Shown one piece after another: positions 62,856 through 64,000 of a stretch of 64,000 nt of DNA. The stretch's first letter is position 1. Each line of letters opens with the position of its first letter. The translations under genes were made by a program, and so were the position numbers. This stretch comes from Geovibrio ferrireducens. GTDB lineage: Bacteria > Chrysiogenota > Deferribacteres > Deferribacterales > Geovibrionaceae. The notes under the pieces were generated by a model. That model saw only the letters and a program-made list of their open reading frames with translations, did no database searches and was not told the DNA's origin. The stretch spans positions 1-64,000 of the forward strand of contig NZ_JAJAPB010000001.1 of the NCBI RefSeq assembly GCF_026226615.1. The letters run 5' to 3'.

Positions 62856-64000
62856 TCAGGCCTGTTCCTCCAGCCATGACTGAATTTTATCTATGTATTC
62901 ATCCTGAAGCGCCTTGCCGTCCGCCTCGGACATGGACTCCACATACACATGCACATTTGCCGAATACTGATCAGGAACCATATGCACCCAGCCTCTCGCA
63001 CCGAGGAGTATTTTTATTCCGTCAAGGAAAGAGGCCTCCTTATCCATCGCCTCCTCGCTCATCTTGCGCATCAGGAAGCCCTTGAGTTCAAGCGGGCAGT
63101 TGATCACATTATGCACGAAGTAGTATGTGGGGATAAGCTTCATAATATCCGAAACGCTTAAGCTGACCTTCGCCAGCAGTTCAAGGATTTTGATGGAGGC
63201 AAACATCGAGTCGGTGTTGGTTCCGTTGTCGGTGAACATATAGTTATTACTGAGGTTCCCCACAAAGTCAAAGTTACGCAGATACTCGCTCTTGAGCCCT
63301 GCGATCTTTCCCCTTACTATCTCCACATTTCTGAGCTCCTTATCAAGCACAGTGGGAGCATAAGCGGGCAGGTACACCCTGTTCTTCTTCTTTGCTGTGA
63401 GATCCATAAGCTTCAGGATGAACATCAGCGCCCTGTCGGAGCGGAAGCTTTTCCCCTCGTTGGTGATTATGTTCAGCCTCTCGCCGTGCGGATATATTAC
63501 AAAGCCGAGGTCGGCCTCCATAACCTTCACAATCTCTGACACTTCCCTGATGGATGTGGCAAGCTGGTGGATGGTTTTGGAGAGCTTCTTCTCGTCCTGA
63601 TATGCGTTGAGGATTACCGAATCCGTGCCTGTTTTGTTGAGGATTTCGGGGTAGACGTTATCCGTTGTGCCGTTCATAAGATCCACAACAAGCTTGAACC
63701 TGCGGGTTTTCACAAGGGATATGTCTATGTTGCGCATGAAGCTTTCCCGGTAGAACTCCTTCACCATGGGCTGCTCGTATATTTCGCCTATCTCCTCGTG
63801 GGAGGCGCGGCGGAAGTTCTCGCGGAAGAAGACGCGCTCTATATTTTTCTCAAAGTTGGAGTCGATGGGGCTTCCGTGCTCATCAAAGAACAGAATCTCT
63901 GTGTGGGTGGAATCGGTCTGTGACTGACGGAAATACACGCCCGCAACCTCCCCGAAGGTGGAGAGCTTGTGCGTCATCACCGGTACGGGGGACATGCGCA
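62856..64000 (-). CDS. Nucleotidyltransferase/phosphomannomutase-like protein, C-terminal part
   Basis: Partial: the frame is open to the window edge, so the N terminus lies beyond 64000. The visible about 380 residues are a phosphohexomutase-type module with GGIxxR-like GVYFRQSQTDSTHTEILFFDEHG, FFRENFRRASHEEIGEI, LVVDLMNGTTDNVYPEIL, ADLGFVIYPHGERLNIIT and FVGNLSNNYMF. Full-length relatives carry a mannose-1-phosphate guanylyltransferase domain in front. The catalytic phosphoserine, if any, is upstream and not seen. It is the first visible gene of the glucan cluster. Confidence 0.8.
   Translation of the reverse strand, partial: RMSPVPVMTHKLSTFGEVAGVYFRQSQTDSTHTEILFFDEHGSPIDSNFEKNIERVFFRENFRRASHEEIGEIYEQPMVKEFYRESFMRNIDISLVKTRRFKLVVDLMNGTTDNVYPEILNKTGTDSVILNAYQDEKKLSKTIHQLATSIREVSEIVKVMEADLGFVIYPHGERLNIITNEGKSFRSDRALMFILKLMDLTAKKKNRVYLPAYAPTVLDKELRNVEIVRGKIAGLKSEYLRNFDFVGNLSNNYMFTDNGTNTDSMFASIKILELLAKVSLSVSDIMKLIPTYYFVHNVINCPLELKGFLMRKMSEEAMDKEASFLDGIKILLGARGWVHMVPDQYSANVHVYVESMSEADGKALQDEYIDKIQSWLEEQA

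Overview
The window is a gene-dense bacterial chromosome segment of moderate GC. The gene set fits a motile, curved-rod anaerobe of the Deferribacterota (Geovibrio/Denitrovibrio/Seleniivibrio type). Supporting features are menaquinone made by the futalosine route (mqnC), a large flagellar/chemotaxis operon with flhF-flhG-fliA and a cheZ, PAS domains with Cys clusters, and a glycogen block built on GH57 enzymes. The assignment to phylum is inference; no rRNA or tRNA gene lies in the window.

Layout. 1-361: three tandem promoters of identical design point left out of the window, probably serving an rRNA or other stable-RNA operon. 362-1975: a periplasmic binding protein and ispF on the minus strand. 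2140-10208: plus-strand housekeeping genes (rhodanese, cupin, ndk, thrC, queA, tgt, yajC, secD, secF, TM2 protein). 10249-11034: an IclR-type regulator. 11214-35420: a long minus-strand motility region. It is read from fliR through flhB, flhA, flhF, flhG, a 67-residue membrane protein, fliA, cheB, fliM, fliN/fliY, cheY, cheZ and a hybrid cheA, then a secreted/OmpA/Mrr-like trio, a phosphatase-STAS-HEAT-CheR module, and a late cluster (PilZ-like, DUF2802-like, FliK-like, MscS). 35476-39993: two glycosyltransferases and a two-component pair, minus strand. 40157-52517: plus-strand mqnC, GAF kinase, FapA-like protein, uvrA, amidase, groES-groEL behind a CIRCE operator, an AT-rich apparently acquired gene, and an alkyl-adenine glycosylase; a DsrE-like secreted protein follows. 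53281-64000: a minus-strand glucan block (sugar-phosphate enzyme, GH57, GH57, galT, glgA, DUF4912 protein, GH57 branching enzyme) ending in ferritin.

The most unusual signal is a family of short hairpin-rich repeats. Two copies sit exactly at gene ends, with duplications of 42 bp (3' end of cheZ) and 44 bp (5' end of fliM) of the gene. At fliM the original start region now opens a 62-codon leader ORF that runs through the element and stops 3 nt before the restored fliM start. The near-equal duplication lengths suggest one insertion mechanism. A third copy lies after mqnC without a visible duplication.

Stretches over 300 nt without an ordinary gene are 1-361 (promoters), 23591-23913 (repeat element, second repeat, cheA promoter), 26902-27295 (repeat element and hairpins) and 50843-51223 (terminator and AT-rich DNA).
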